DNA of 7,838 nt from Clostridiales bacterium (GTDB lineage Bacteria; Bacillota; Clostridia; Oscillospirales; Oscillospiraceae): assembly GCA_021205375.1 (NCBI GenBank), contig JAJPXR010000054.1, positions 1 through 7,838 of the forward strand, written 5' to 3'. Every line of letters begins with the position of its first letter. The stretch's first letter is position 1. Both the position numbers and the translations under genes were made by a program. Shown piece by piece: positions 1 to 5,681 of this stretch. The notes beneath the pieces are model-generated. The model worked only from the letters and a program-made list of their open reading frames with translations. It did no database searches and had not been told where the DNA came from.

Positions 1-392
1 AGAAGGCCGACACCCTGGAGGAGCTGGCCGAGAAGCTGAACATCCCCGCCGAGACTTTCGTGGCCACCGTGGAGCACTACAACGAGATGTGCGAGGCGGG
101 TGAGGACACCGATTACGGCAAGGAAGCCCACCGTATGACCCCCGTGGACACCGCCCCCTTCTACGGCGTCCGCACCTGCGCCTGGCATCTGACCACCCTG
201 AGCGGTTGCCTCATCAACACCGATATGCAGGTCATCCAGGAGGACAGCACCCCCATCGAGGGCCTGTACGCCACCGGCGACTGCTCCGGCGGCTTCTTCG
301 GCAACACCTATCCCAACCTGATGACCGGCCTGGCCTGCGGTCGTACCATGACCTTTGCCCGCCGTGCGGCCCAGATCGTGGCGGCCCTGTAA
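1..392 (+). CDS. FAD-dependent oxidoreductase, C-terminal end (gene starts before the window)
   Basis: Only the last ~129 residues are present; the first complete codon is at position 3 and the TAA stop is at 390-392. The piece looks like the C-terminal part of the FAD_binding_2 / flavocytochrome c fumarate reductase superfamily. It has the YNEM...D.DYGK segment that closes the capping domain and the late FAD-contact motif IEGLYATGDCSGG, followed by GNTYPNLMTG and a final helix. The canonical fumarate reductase ending G-x-NRLGG, whose Arg binds the substrate carboxylate, is replaced by GNTYPNLMTG, so the substrate should differ; I cannot name it. It is a paralogue of the next gene: both share the ADTLEEL block (22 identical bases) and a 14-base identical stretch across the stop codon. 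Whether it also has a Tat signal and FMN domain cannot be seen. A 234-base gap with a hairpin separates it from the next gene, so the two may be transcribed separately. Confidence 0.85.
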   Translation, partial: KADTLEELAEKLNIPAETFVATVEHYNEMCEAGEDTDYGKEAHRMTPVDTAPFYGVRTCAWHLTTLSGCLINTDMQVIQEDSTPIEGLYATGDCSGGFFGNTYPNLMTGLACGRTMTFARRAAQIVAAL

Positions 393-398
393 TCTTCC
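385..398 (+). repeat. 14-base repeat across a stop codon, copy 1
   Basis: The bases CCCTGTAATCTTCC occur here and again at 2725-2738. Each copy covers the last Leu codon, the TAA stop and the first bases after it of the two flavoprotein genes. Exact identity extending past the stop suggests that the genes arose by tandem duplication, or exchanged sequence later. Confidence 0.6.
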
Positions 399-406
399 GT
401 ATTTCG

Positions 407-433
407 GCGGTGCGCCCGGCTTGGGCGCACCGC
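407..433 (+). terminator. GC-rich hairpin after the first flavoprotein gene (possible terminator or 3' end stabiliser)
   Basis: GCGGTGCGCCC (407-417) and GGGCGCACCGC (423-433) pair perfectly over 11 bases around a five-base loop, beginning 15 bases after the TAA stop. The stem is strong and correctly placed for a terminator. It is followed by AGGAGATAAACC with no T-tract, so it is not a classical intrinsic terminator. It could be a weak terminator, a processing or stabilising 3' structure, or a partial attenuator allowing readthrough into the downstream flavoprotein and rnf genes. Confidence 0.55.
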
Positions 434-451
434 AGGAGATAAACCAAATCC

Positions 452-499
452 ACGGAAACGTTTTCTGACCCTCACAGGAGCGTTTCCAAACGTTCGCAG
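452..499 (+). promoter_or_regulatory. Pair of AAACGTT operator-like sites
   Basis: Two AAACGTT elements lie at 456-462 and 488-494, exactly 32 bases apart, about three helical turns, so they face the same side of the DNA. The first is the core of a near-perfect palindrome (454-465, GGAAACGTTTTC, one mismatched pair) with a central CpG. This is the general form of operators bound by LacI-family repressors, including PurR-type sites and CcpA cre sites. The second has a good core but weaker flanks. I see no convincing -35/-10 pair nearby, so the promoter is unplaced. The same bases can also form RNA hairpins, a competing explanation. Confidence 0.35.
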
Positions 500-505
500 T
501 GAGGG
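469..505 (+). promoter_or_regulatory. Leader hairpin with an alternative pairing partner
   Basis: CCCTCAC (469-475) pairs with GTGAGGG (499-505). Inside, 478-484 pairs with 489-495 over seven pairs (one G-U) around the loop TCCA, giving one long interrupted hairpin. An upstream segment, GGAAACG at 454-460, is fully complementary to CGTTTCC at 481-487, so it could open the inner stem. Two mutually exclusive folds are typical of attenuators and riboswitches, but I do not recognise a known riboswitch consensus here. Confidence 0.35.
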
Positions 506-544
506 GTACGGAACGGTAAAGAGCATCTTCTGAACTGAATCCAG

Positions 545-616
545 CCTTTCTGCTGTGGGCGAACGCAAATTCTCACGCTGTAGGGGGAAACCCTGCCCTC
601 TCCGCCAGCAGAAAGG
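545..616 (+). promoter_or_regulatory. Long-range stem that would bury the ribosome binding site
   Basis: CCTTTCTGCTG (545-555) is perfectly complementary to CAGCAGAAAGG (606-616). The right arm contains most of the Shine-Dalgarno AAAGGAAG (612-619) of the flavoprotein gene starting at 627. The enclosed 50 bases can fold further: GGGC 557-560 with GCCC 595-598, and AGGG 582-585 with CCCT 591-594 around GGAAA. If formed in the mRNA, the 11-base stem would block ribosome access, giving translational control by a ligand, protein or antisense RNA. The pairing is seen directly; the regulatory role is inferred. Confidence 0.45.
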
Positions 617-619
617 AAG
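612..619 (+). promoter_or_regulatory. Ribosome binding site fixing the start at 627
   Basis: AAAGGAAG lies eight to ten bases before the ATG at 627. This supports that ATG over an in-frame GTG at 555, which has no Shine-Dalgarno and would put 24 extra residues before the Tat signal. Confidence 0.7.
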
Positions 620-626
620 AAAAAAC

Positions 627-2732
627 ATGGCAAAACAACCGATTTCCCGCAGAGACTTCATCAAGGGCATGGCTGCTGGCGCGGCCAGCGTAGCCACGCT
701 GGGCATCCTCAACGCCTGTGAGTACTCTACCTCCAGCAGCACCGCCGCCGCCAGTACCGGCGACACCAGCGCCGCCGCGACTGCTGCCAGCTCCGGCGGG
801 TATACCCCCGGCACCTACTCCGCCACCGCCACCGGCATTGGCGAGGTCACCGTCACCATGACCTTCGACGAGACCAGCATCACCGATGTGCAGATCGACG
901 TCTCCAACGAGACCGCCGACATCGGCGGGGCCATCGGCGAGGACATGGCCGCCGCCATCCTGGAGGCCCAGTCCGCCGACATCGACGGCGTCTCCAGCGC
1001 GACCCTGACCAGCAACGCCATTCGCACCGCCGCCGCTGACTGTATCTCCCAGGCCCAGGGCACCGCCACTGCCGCCGCCGAGGAAACTTCCACCTCCTCC
1101 AGCGACGACGACTGGCTGGGCGAAGAGCCCAACATCACCGACGACGACTGCTCCGAGACCCTGGAGTGCGAGGTGCTGGTCATTGGCTGCGGCGTCGCTG
1201 GCGTGGCCGCTGTCCGCGCCGCCGCCGAGGAGGGCGCGCAGGTCATCGCCATCGAGAAAGGCGACAGCCCCCAGTGCCGCAGCGGTGAGTATGCCGTCAT
1301 CAACGGCAAGGTGCAGGCCAACTGGGGACGGGATACCTGGACCAAGGAGCAAATCAACTCCATTTGCGACTTCCATGTGCAGGAATCCTGCTACAAGGTC
1401 AAGCAGGCCATTGTCAACAAGTGGGCCAACAACATCGGCGACGTGTTCGACTGGTGGGTGGAGCCTAACACCGACCTGTACATCGCGCCGGAGACCCGCT
1501 CCGCCATTCCCGACGAGAACGCGGATAACTTCCTGATTCCCATCTTCTACCCGCTGCCTGAGGCTTACGACTGGACCCAGGAGCGGTTCCCCTGCTATCC
1601 CACCTCCGTGGAGTTCAAGCCCGACCAGAGCGTCAACTTCAACGCCAACATGGACGCGGCTGTGGCCACCGGCAACGTGGACGCCCACTATGGCTGCTTC
1701 GCCGAGAAGCTCATCATGGAGGACGGCAAGTGTGTGGGCGCGTACATCCGCGACGCCAACGAGGGGACCTATTTCCGCGTCAACGCCAGCAAGGGCGTCA
1801 TCCTCGCCACCGGCGATTACTCCCAGAACGAGGCCATGGTGCAGCACTTCTGCCCCGACGTCATCGAGAACGGTATCACCCGCATGTTCACCAACGTGGA
1901 CGTGGAGGGCAACTTCACCAACATGGGCGATGGCATCAAGCTGGGCATGTGGGCCGGAGCGCAGGTGCAGCAGTCCCACGCGCCGATGATCCACCACATG
2001 GGCGGTGGCGCGGACCTGGAGGGCGTCGGCGTCATGGGCATCGCCGGATTCCTGAATCTGGACCTGAACGGCAAGCGTTTCATGAACGAGGACCTGCCCG
2101 GTCAACAGATTGAGAACCAAATCGAAATTCAGAAGGACCGCAAGTCCTGGCAGATCTTCGACGCCAACTGGCCGGAGCAGCTGCCCTATATGCCCGCAGA
2201 GCACGGCGGCGCCTGCTACTACGAGGACTACGCCAGCGAGGACGAGGCCCCTGCCAACAACGCCACTTACCGGAACTACAAGAGCCCCTATCAGTTGGAG
2301 GCCGCCGTGGAGGATGGCCGCTGTGTCACCGCCGACACCCTGGAGGAGCTGGTGGCCCTGATGTACCCCGATGACGAGGACGCACAGGCCACGGCGCTGG
2401 AGTCCATCGAGCGCTACAACGAGCTGGCAGAGGACGGCTTCGACGCCGACTTCGGCAAGACCGCCAGCCGTATGTGGGCGCTGGAGAACCCGCCCTATTA
2501 CGCCGACCAGTTCGAGACCGCCCTGCTGCTGGTCATCATCGGCGGCCTGGAATCGGACGAGAACTGCCACACTTATGACGAAAACCGCAACATTATCCCC
2601 GGCCTGTATGTGGCCGGCAACATTCAGGGCAGCCGTTTTGCCGCTGAATATCCCATCACGCTGAAAGGCGTGTCCCACTCTATGGCTATGTATTATGGCT
2701 ACGTAGCCGGAAAGGAAGTTGCCTCCCTGTAA
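627..2732 (+). CDS. Tat-exported flavoprotein reductase: covalent FMN-binding domain plus FAD-binding domain
   Basis: The protein has 701 residues. The N-terminus is a twin-arginine signal (SRRDFIKG, residues 7-14) with an Ala-rich hydrophobic stretch ending LNAC, so Cys31 is a likely lipid anchor and the protein should sit on the outer face of the membrane. A Ser/Thr/Ala-rich tether follows. Residues ~59-142 form an FMN_bind domain with flavinylation motif DGVSSAT (120-126), Thr126 being the expected acceptor for ApbE-attached FMN. An acidic Ser/Asp-rich linker leads to an FAD_binding_2 domain: GCGVAG (187-192), the ribose-binding Glu210, GKRFMNE (482-488) and the late FAD motif IPGLYVAGN. 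This FMN-FAD architecture is known from extracytosolic fumarate, urocanate and related reductases. The usual substrate residues are not evident: the HHTMGG-type His is replaced in LLVIIGG, and the NRLGG Arg in SRFAAEYPIT. The substrate is therefore unknown. The gene ends 39 bases before rnfC with no terminator between, so cotranscription is likely. FrdA-like annotation should be avoided. Confidence 0.92.
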   Translation: MAKQPISRRDFIKGMAAGAASVATLGILNACEYSTSSSTAAASTGDTSAAATAASSGGYTPGTYSATATGIGEVTVTMTFDETSITDVQIDVSNETADIGGAIGEDMAAAILEAQSADIDGVSSATLTSNAIRTAAADCISQAQGTATAAAEETSTSSSDDDWLGEEPNITDDDCSETLECEVLVIGCGVAGVAAVRAAAEEGAQVIAIEKGDSPQCRSGEYAVINGKVQANWGRDTWTKEQINSICDFHVQESCYKVKQAIVNKWANNIGDVFDWWVEPNTDLYIAPETRSAIPDENADNFLIPIFYPLPEAYDWTQERFPCYPTSVEFKPDQSVNFNANMDAAVATGNVDAHYGCFAEKLIMEDGKCVGAYIRDANEGTYFRVNASKGVILATGDYSQNEAMVQHFCPDVIENGITRMFTNVDVEGNFTNMGDGIKLGMWAGAQVQQSHAPMIHHMGGGADLEGVGVMGIAGFLNLDLNGKRFMNEDLPGQQIENQIEIQKDRKSWQIFDANWPEQLPYMPAEHGGACYYEDYASEDEAPANNATYRNYKSPYQLEAAVEDGRCVTADTLEELVALMYPDDEDAQATALESIERYNELAEDGFDADFGKTASRMWALENPPYYADQFETALLLVIIGGLESDENCHTYDENRNIIPGLYVAGNIQGSRFAAEYPITLKGVSHSMAMYYGYVAGKEVASL
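980..1000 (+). repeat. 21-base identity with rnfD at the flavinylation motif
   Basis: These 21 bases are identical to 4551-4571 in the rnfD part of the fusion gene. Both encode the core of IDGVSSAT, the flavin attachment motif, in domains that are otherwise unrelated (FMN_bind and NQR2/RnfD). Shared codon preference may explain it. Confidence 0.6.
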
Positions 2733-2738
2733 TCTTCC
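2725..2738 (+). repeat. 14-base repeat across a stop codon, copy 2
   Basis: This copy is identical to 385-398 and spans the TAA stop of the second flavoprotein gene. Sequence after it differs: here there is AT-rich spacer leading to the rnfC ribosome binding site, while copy 1 is followed by a GC-rich hairpin. Confidence 0.6.
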
Positions 2739-2771
2739 AATTTTGCTTCAGGAAAGTGAGGGAAAGCATTT

Positions 2772-4106
2772 ATGCCAAAACTGACATTCCGGGGCGGCGT
2801 ACGCTTAAAGGGCTATAAAGACCTGAGCGCCAATGTGCCGATCGTGTTCCATCAGGCGAAGGGAGAACTGGTGTTCCCCCTGAACCAGCACGTTGGCAAG
2901 CCCGCCATCCCCATTGTAAAACGAGGCGAAGCTGTCCTGGCAGGGCAGATCATCGCCAAAGCGGACGGATTCGAGTCCGCCAACATCATCACCTCCGGCT
3001 CCGGCAAGGTCAAGGCCATCGAATCCCGCATGACCTCCGCCGGCGTCATGGCCCCGTGTATCGTCATCGACAACGATGGACAGTACAACCTGGCCCCCGG
3101 CGTGGGAGAGCCTTGCGACTACACCAAGCTGACCAACGAGGAGATCGTGGCCAAGGTCCAGGCCGCGGGCGTGGTCGGTCTGGGCGGCGCAGCCATCCCC
3201 ACCCACATCAAGCTCTGCCCGGAGCAGCCAGAGGAGATCGACCACATCATCGCCAACGGCGCGGAGTGCGAGCCGTACATCACCTGTGACGACCGGCTCA
3301 TGCAGGAGCAGCCCGGCTGGATCGTCAGCGGACTGAAGGTCCTGATGCAGATGTTCCCCGCCGCCGACGCGGTCATCGCCATTCAGGACGACAAGCCCGC
3401 TGCCATCGCCTCCATGCAGAAGGCCATCGAGGGCGAGCGGAAGATGTCCGTTATGGTCCTCAAGACCAAGTATCCCCAGGGCAGCGAGCGCAACCTGGTC
3501 CACGCCGTCACCAGACGGAAAATGACCTCGGACGACACCCCCGCCAACCTGGGCTGCATCGTCAACAACGTGACCACCCTGGCCGCCATCTATCACGCCG
3601 TCTGCCTGAACGAGCCGCTGATGGAGAAGGGCTTCACCGTCACCGGCGACGCGGTGGCGGAACCCCACAACTTCCTGGTGAAGATCGGCACCTCCTGTAG
3701 TGAAATTCTGGAGGCCGCCGGTGGTCTGAAAGCCGAGCCGAAAAAGGTGCTCATCGGCGGCCCCATGATGGGTATGGCCATCACCGACCTGGACATCCCC
3801 ATCGCCAAGAGCTACAACGCCCTGGTCTGCATGACCCACGACCCGGTGGAGGACTGCGAGATCAAGGAGACCGCCTGCATCCGCTGCGGACGGTGCGTCC
3901 GGGCCTGCCCGGTGGGTCTGGTGCCCCAGATGATGGCTCAGGCCGCCACCGCCAAGGAGTACGAGCGCTATGTGAAGCTCCACGGCCTGGACTGCATTGG
4001 CTGCGGCTGCTGCGCCTATATCTGCCCGGCCAAGCGCCCGCTGACCCAACTGTTCAAACAAACCAAGCCCATCGTGCTGGACCTCCAGCGCCAGGGCAAG
4101 CTGTGA
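2772..4106 (+). CDS. rnfC: Rnf complex subunit C, NAD(H)-reacting FMN and iron-sulfur protein
   Basis: RnfC is the membrane-associated cytoplasmic subunit that exchanges electrons with NAD(H), related to the 51-kDa subunit of complex I. At 444 residues it has the usual compact clostridial length. Visible features, in order: the N-terminal RnfC barrel (FRGGVRLKGYKDLS start); the nucleotide/FMN domain with GLGGAAIPTHIKL and the family hallmark NGAECEPYITCDDRLM; GGPMMGMAI; and two [4Fe-4S] motifs, C369-x2-C372-x2-C375-x3-C379-P and C408-x2-C411-x2-C414-x3-C418-P. The start is set by a GAGGGAA Shine-Dalgarno at 2758-2764. It is the first of the continuous rnf genes; its TGA is 13 bases before the next ATG. 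It lacks the long C-terminal extension of some proteobacterial RnfC proteins. Nothing looks broken. Confidence 0.97.
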   Translation: MPKLTFRGGVRLKGYKDLSANVPIVFHQAKGELVFPLNQHVGKPAIPIVKRGEAVLAGQIIAKADGFESANIITSGSGKVKAIESRMTSAGVMAPCIVIDNDGQYNLAPGVGEPCDYTKLTNEEIVAKVQAAGVVGLGGAAIPTHIKLCPEQPEEIDHIIANGAECEPYITCDDRLMQEQPGWIVSGLKVLMQMFPAADAVIAIQDDKPAAIASMQKAIEGERKMSVMVLKTKYPQGSERNLVHAVTRRKMTSDDTPANLGCIVNNVTTLAAIYHAVCLNEPLMEKGFTVTGDAVAEPHNFLVKIGTSCSEILEAAGGLKAEPKKVLIGGPMMGMAITDLDIPIAKSYNALVCMTHDPVEDCEIKETACIRCGRCVRACPVGLVPQMMAQAATAKEYERYVKLHGLDCIGCGCCAYICPAKRPLTQLFKQTKPIVLDLQRQGKL

Positions 4107-4119
4107 GGAGGGATCAGGA

Positions 4120-5667
4120 ATGGAAAAACTGCTTAACGTCTCCTCCTCTCCCCACCTGAGAGAGCCTTACCTGTCCACCGGCCACGCCATGTACGACGTG
4201 ATTTTGGCCCTGATGCCCGTCACCCTCTTTGGTATCTGGCATTTCGGCTTCCACGCCTTCATGATTTTGGCCGTCAGTGTGCTGACCGCGGTGATGACGG
4301 AGTTCATCTTCGACTACATCACCCACCGGGAGAACACCGTCAAAGACGGCTCCGCCGTGGTCACCGGCCTGATGCTGGGCCTGTGCCTCTCCCCCACGGT
4401 GCCGCTGTACATCCCCTATCTGGGCAGCCTGTTCGCCATCCTGTTCGTCAAGTGCGTGTTCGGCGGCCTGGGCCAGAACTTTATGAACCCCGCGCTGGCG
4501 GGCCGCTGCTTCCTGCTGATCTCCTTCAGCACCGTGATGTCCGACTTCGGCATCGACGGCGTCTCCAGCGCCACCCCCCTGGCGGTGCTGGCCAACGGCG
4601 GCACGGTGAACATCACCGAGATGTTCCTGGGCTTCACCGACGGCACCATCGGCGTTAGCTGCGCGGCCATGCTGGTGGGCGCGGTCTACCTGCTCATCGT
4701 CGGCGGCATCACCTGGCACATTCCCGGCTCCTACCTGCTGAGCTTCGTGATCTTCATGGGTCTCTTCGGCGGGCAGGGCTTCGACCCCCTGTTCCTGCTG
4801 GCTGAGCTGTGCGGCGGCGGCCTGATGTTCGGCGCGCTGTTCATGGCCACCGACCCCGTCACCAGCCCCATCACCTCCCGCGGCCAAATCTACTACGGCG
4901 TGGTGCTGGGCCTGCTGACCGCCATTTTCCGCACCTATGGCAGCTCCACCGAGAGCGTCAGCTACGCCATTATCCTGGGTAACCTGGTGGTCCCGCTGAT
5001 CGACCGGATCTCCATTCCCAAGCCCTTCGGCGTGGGCGACAACGCCAAGAAGCCCAAGCCCAAGATCCCCAAGGCCGCTGTTGCCCTGACGGTCATCACC
5101 CTGCTGGCTGGCCTGGCCCTGGGCGGCGTCAACGCCCTGACCGCCGACACCATCGAGCAGCAGGCCATCGCCGCCAACGCCGCCGCCTATTCCGAGGTCG
5201 TGCCTCTGGCAGAGGAGTTCGGCTACGACGACGCGATTTCCGCCAACGTGGAAGAGTTCGCGGAGGATGTCTATGGCCGCGGCACCTACGGCAATGTCTA
5301 TATCAATGACGTGGTGGTCGGCACCGATGCCTCCGGCAACGTGGTTGGCTACGGCATCAACGTGACCACCGCCGACGGCTTTGACGGCAACATCACCATG
5401 ACGGTTGGCATCGACACCGACGGCACCATCCTGGGCATCGCCTTCACCGAGCTGAACGAGACTGCGGGCATGGGTATGCGCGTGGATGAGGACAGCTTCA
5501 AGGAGCAGTTCGTGGGCGTCCAGGTGGAATCCTTCACCCTGAACAAGAGCGGCGGCTCCACGGCGGACGATGAGATCGACTCCGTCTCCGGCGCTTCCAC
5601 CACCTCCGGCGCGGTGGTCAACGCGGTCAATGCCGCCATCGACTTCTACGCCAACTACATTCAGTGA
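4120..5667 (+). CDS. Fused Rnf subunits D and G (RnfD-RnfG), two covalent FMN sites
   Basis: This single uninterrupted 515-residue frame covers two subunits that are normally separate. Residues 1-~304 are RnfD: a multi-helix membrane protein with GQNFMNPALAGRC, flavinylation motif DGVSSAT (146-152, acceptor Thr152) and MATDPVTSPIT. Residues ~305-318 are a Lys/Pro-rich linker (NAKKPKPKIPK). Residues ~319-337 are a hydrophobic helix matching the RnfG membrane anchor. Residues ~340-515 are the RnfG FMN_bind domain, with GYGINV, ETAGMGMRV and motif DSVSGAS (487-493), the probable acceptor being Ser493 rather than the more usual Thr. The positive linker suits a cytoplasmic loop, so the FMN domain would still face outward. 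Both halves carry flavin between the membrane iron site and RnfC. The ribosome binding site AGGAGGGA (4107-4113) sits just upstream. There is no internal stop, and I see no sign of an internal Shine-Dalgarno restart at the junction. A sequencing error joining two genes is possible but unlikely, since the frame and linker are clean. Confidence 0.94.
   Translation: MEKLLNVSSSPHLREPYLSTGHAMYDVILALMPVTLFGIWHFGFHAFMILAVSVLTAVMTEFIFDYITHRENTVKDGSAVVTGLMLGLCLSPTVPLYIPYLGSLFAILFVKCVFGGLGQNFMNPALAGRCFLLISFSTVMSDFGIDGVSSATPLAVLANGGTVNITEMFLGFTDGTIGVSCAAMLVGAVYLLIVGGITWHIPGSYLLSFVIFMGLFGGQGFDPLFLLAELCGGGLMFGALFMATDPVTSPITSRGQIYYGVVLGLLTAIFRTYGSSTESVSYAIILGNLVVPLIDRISIPKPFGVGDNAKKPKPKIPKAAVALTVITLLAGLALGGVNALTADTIEQQAIAANAAAYSEVVPLAEEFGYDDAISANVEEFAEDVYGRGTYGNVYINDVVVGTDASGNVVGYGINVTTADGFDGNITMTVGIDTDGTILGIAFTELNETAGMGMRVDEDSFKEQFVGVQVESFTLNKSGGSTADDEIDSVSGASTTSGAVVNAVNAAIDFYANYIQ
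4551..4571 (+). repeat. 21-base identity with the flavoprotein gene at the RnfD flavinylation motif
   Basis: The partner copy is at 980-1000. It encodes the IDGVSSA part of the RnfD flavin attachment site; the acceptor Thr codon follows at 4573-4575. The identity stops at the base before that Thr codon. Confidence 0.6.
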
Positions 5668-5674
5668 GGAGGGG
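5667..5674 (+). promoter_or_regulatory. Ribosome binding site fixing the rnfE start at 5682
   Basis: AGGAGGGG lies seven bases before the ATG at 5682. An in-frame GTG at 5664 overlaps the previous stop codon, and translation from it would read through this Shine-Dalgarno, so it is not the start. Confidence 0.85.
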
Positions 5675-5681
5675 AATATTG

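Noticed and set aside
555..626. Upstream GTG start for the reductase gene
   Set aside because: It would add 24 basic, Cys-containing residues before the Tat signal, lacks a Shine-Dalgarno and lies in the leader stem. ATG at 627 with AAAGGAAG is much better.
434..626. FMN (RFN) riboswitch or another known riboswitch class in the leader
   Set aside because: An FMN switch would make sense for flavoproteins, but I do not find the RFN consensus, nor TPP, SAM, cobalamin, glycine or c-di-GMP core motifs. Structure alone does not justify a class name.
573..2678. Long open frame on the minus strand opposite the reductase gene
   Set aside because: It mirrors a GC-rich gene whose codon bias removes stops on the other strand. 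Its product is low-complexity Gly/Val/His-rich with no recognisable domain, and the + strand gene is unambiguous.
627..2732. Annotation as fumarate reductase FrdA
   Set aside because: The FAD fold and domain order match the superfamily, but the key substrate residues are not identifiable, so only a general reductase call is supported.
2805..4061. Long minus-strand open frame opposite rnfC
   Set aside because: This is also a codon-bias shadow. rnfC carries all its family motifs on the + strand.
5664..5681. GTG start for rnfE at 5664
   Set aside because: It overlaps the previous stop, and its first codons are the Shine-Dalgarno itself. ATG at 5682 gives the normal RnfE N-terminus.
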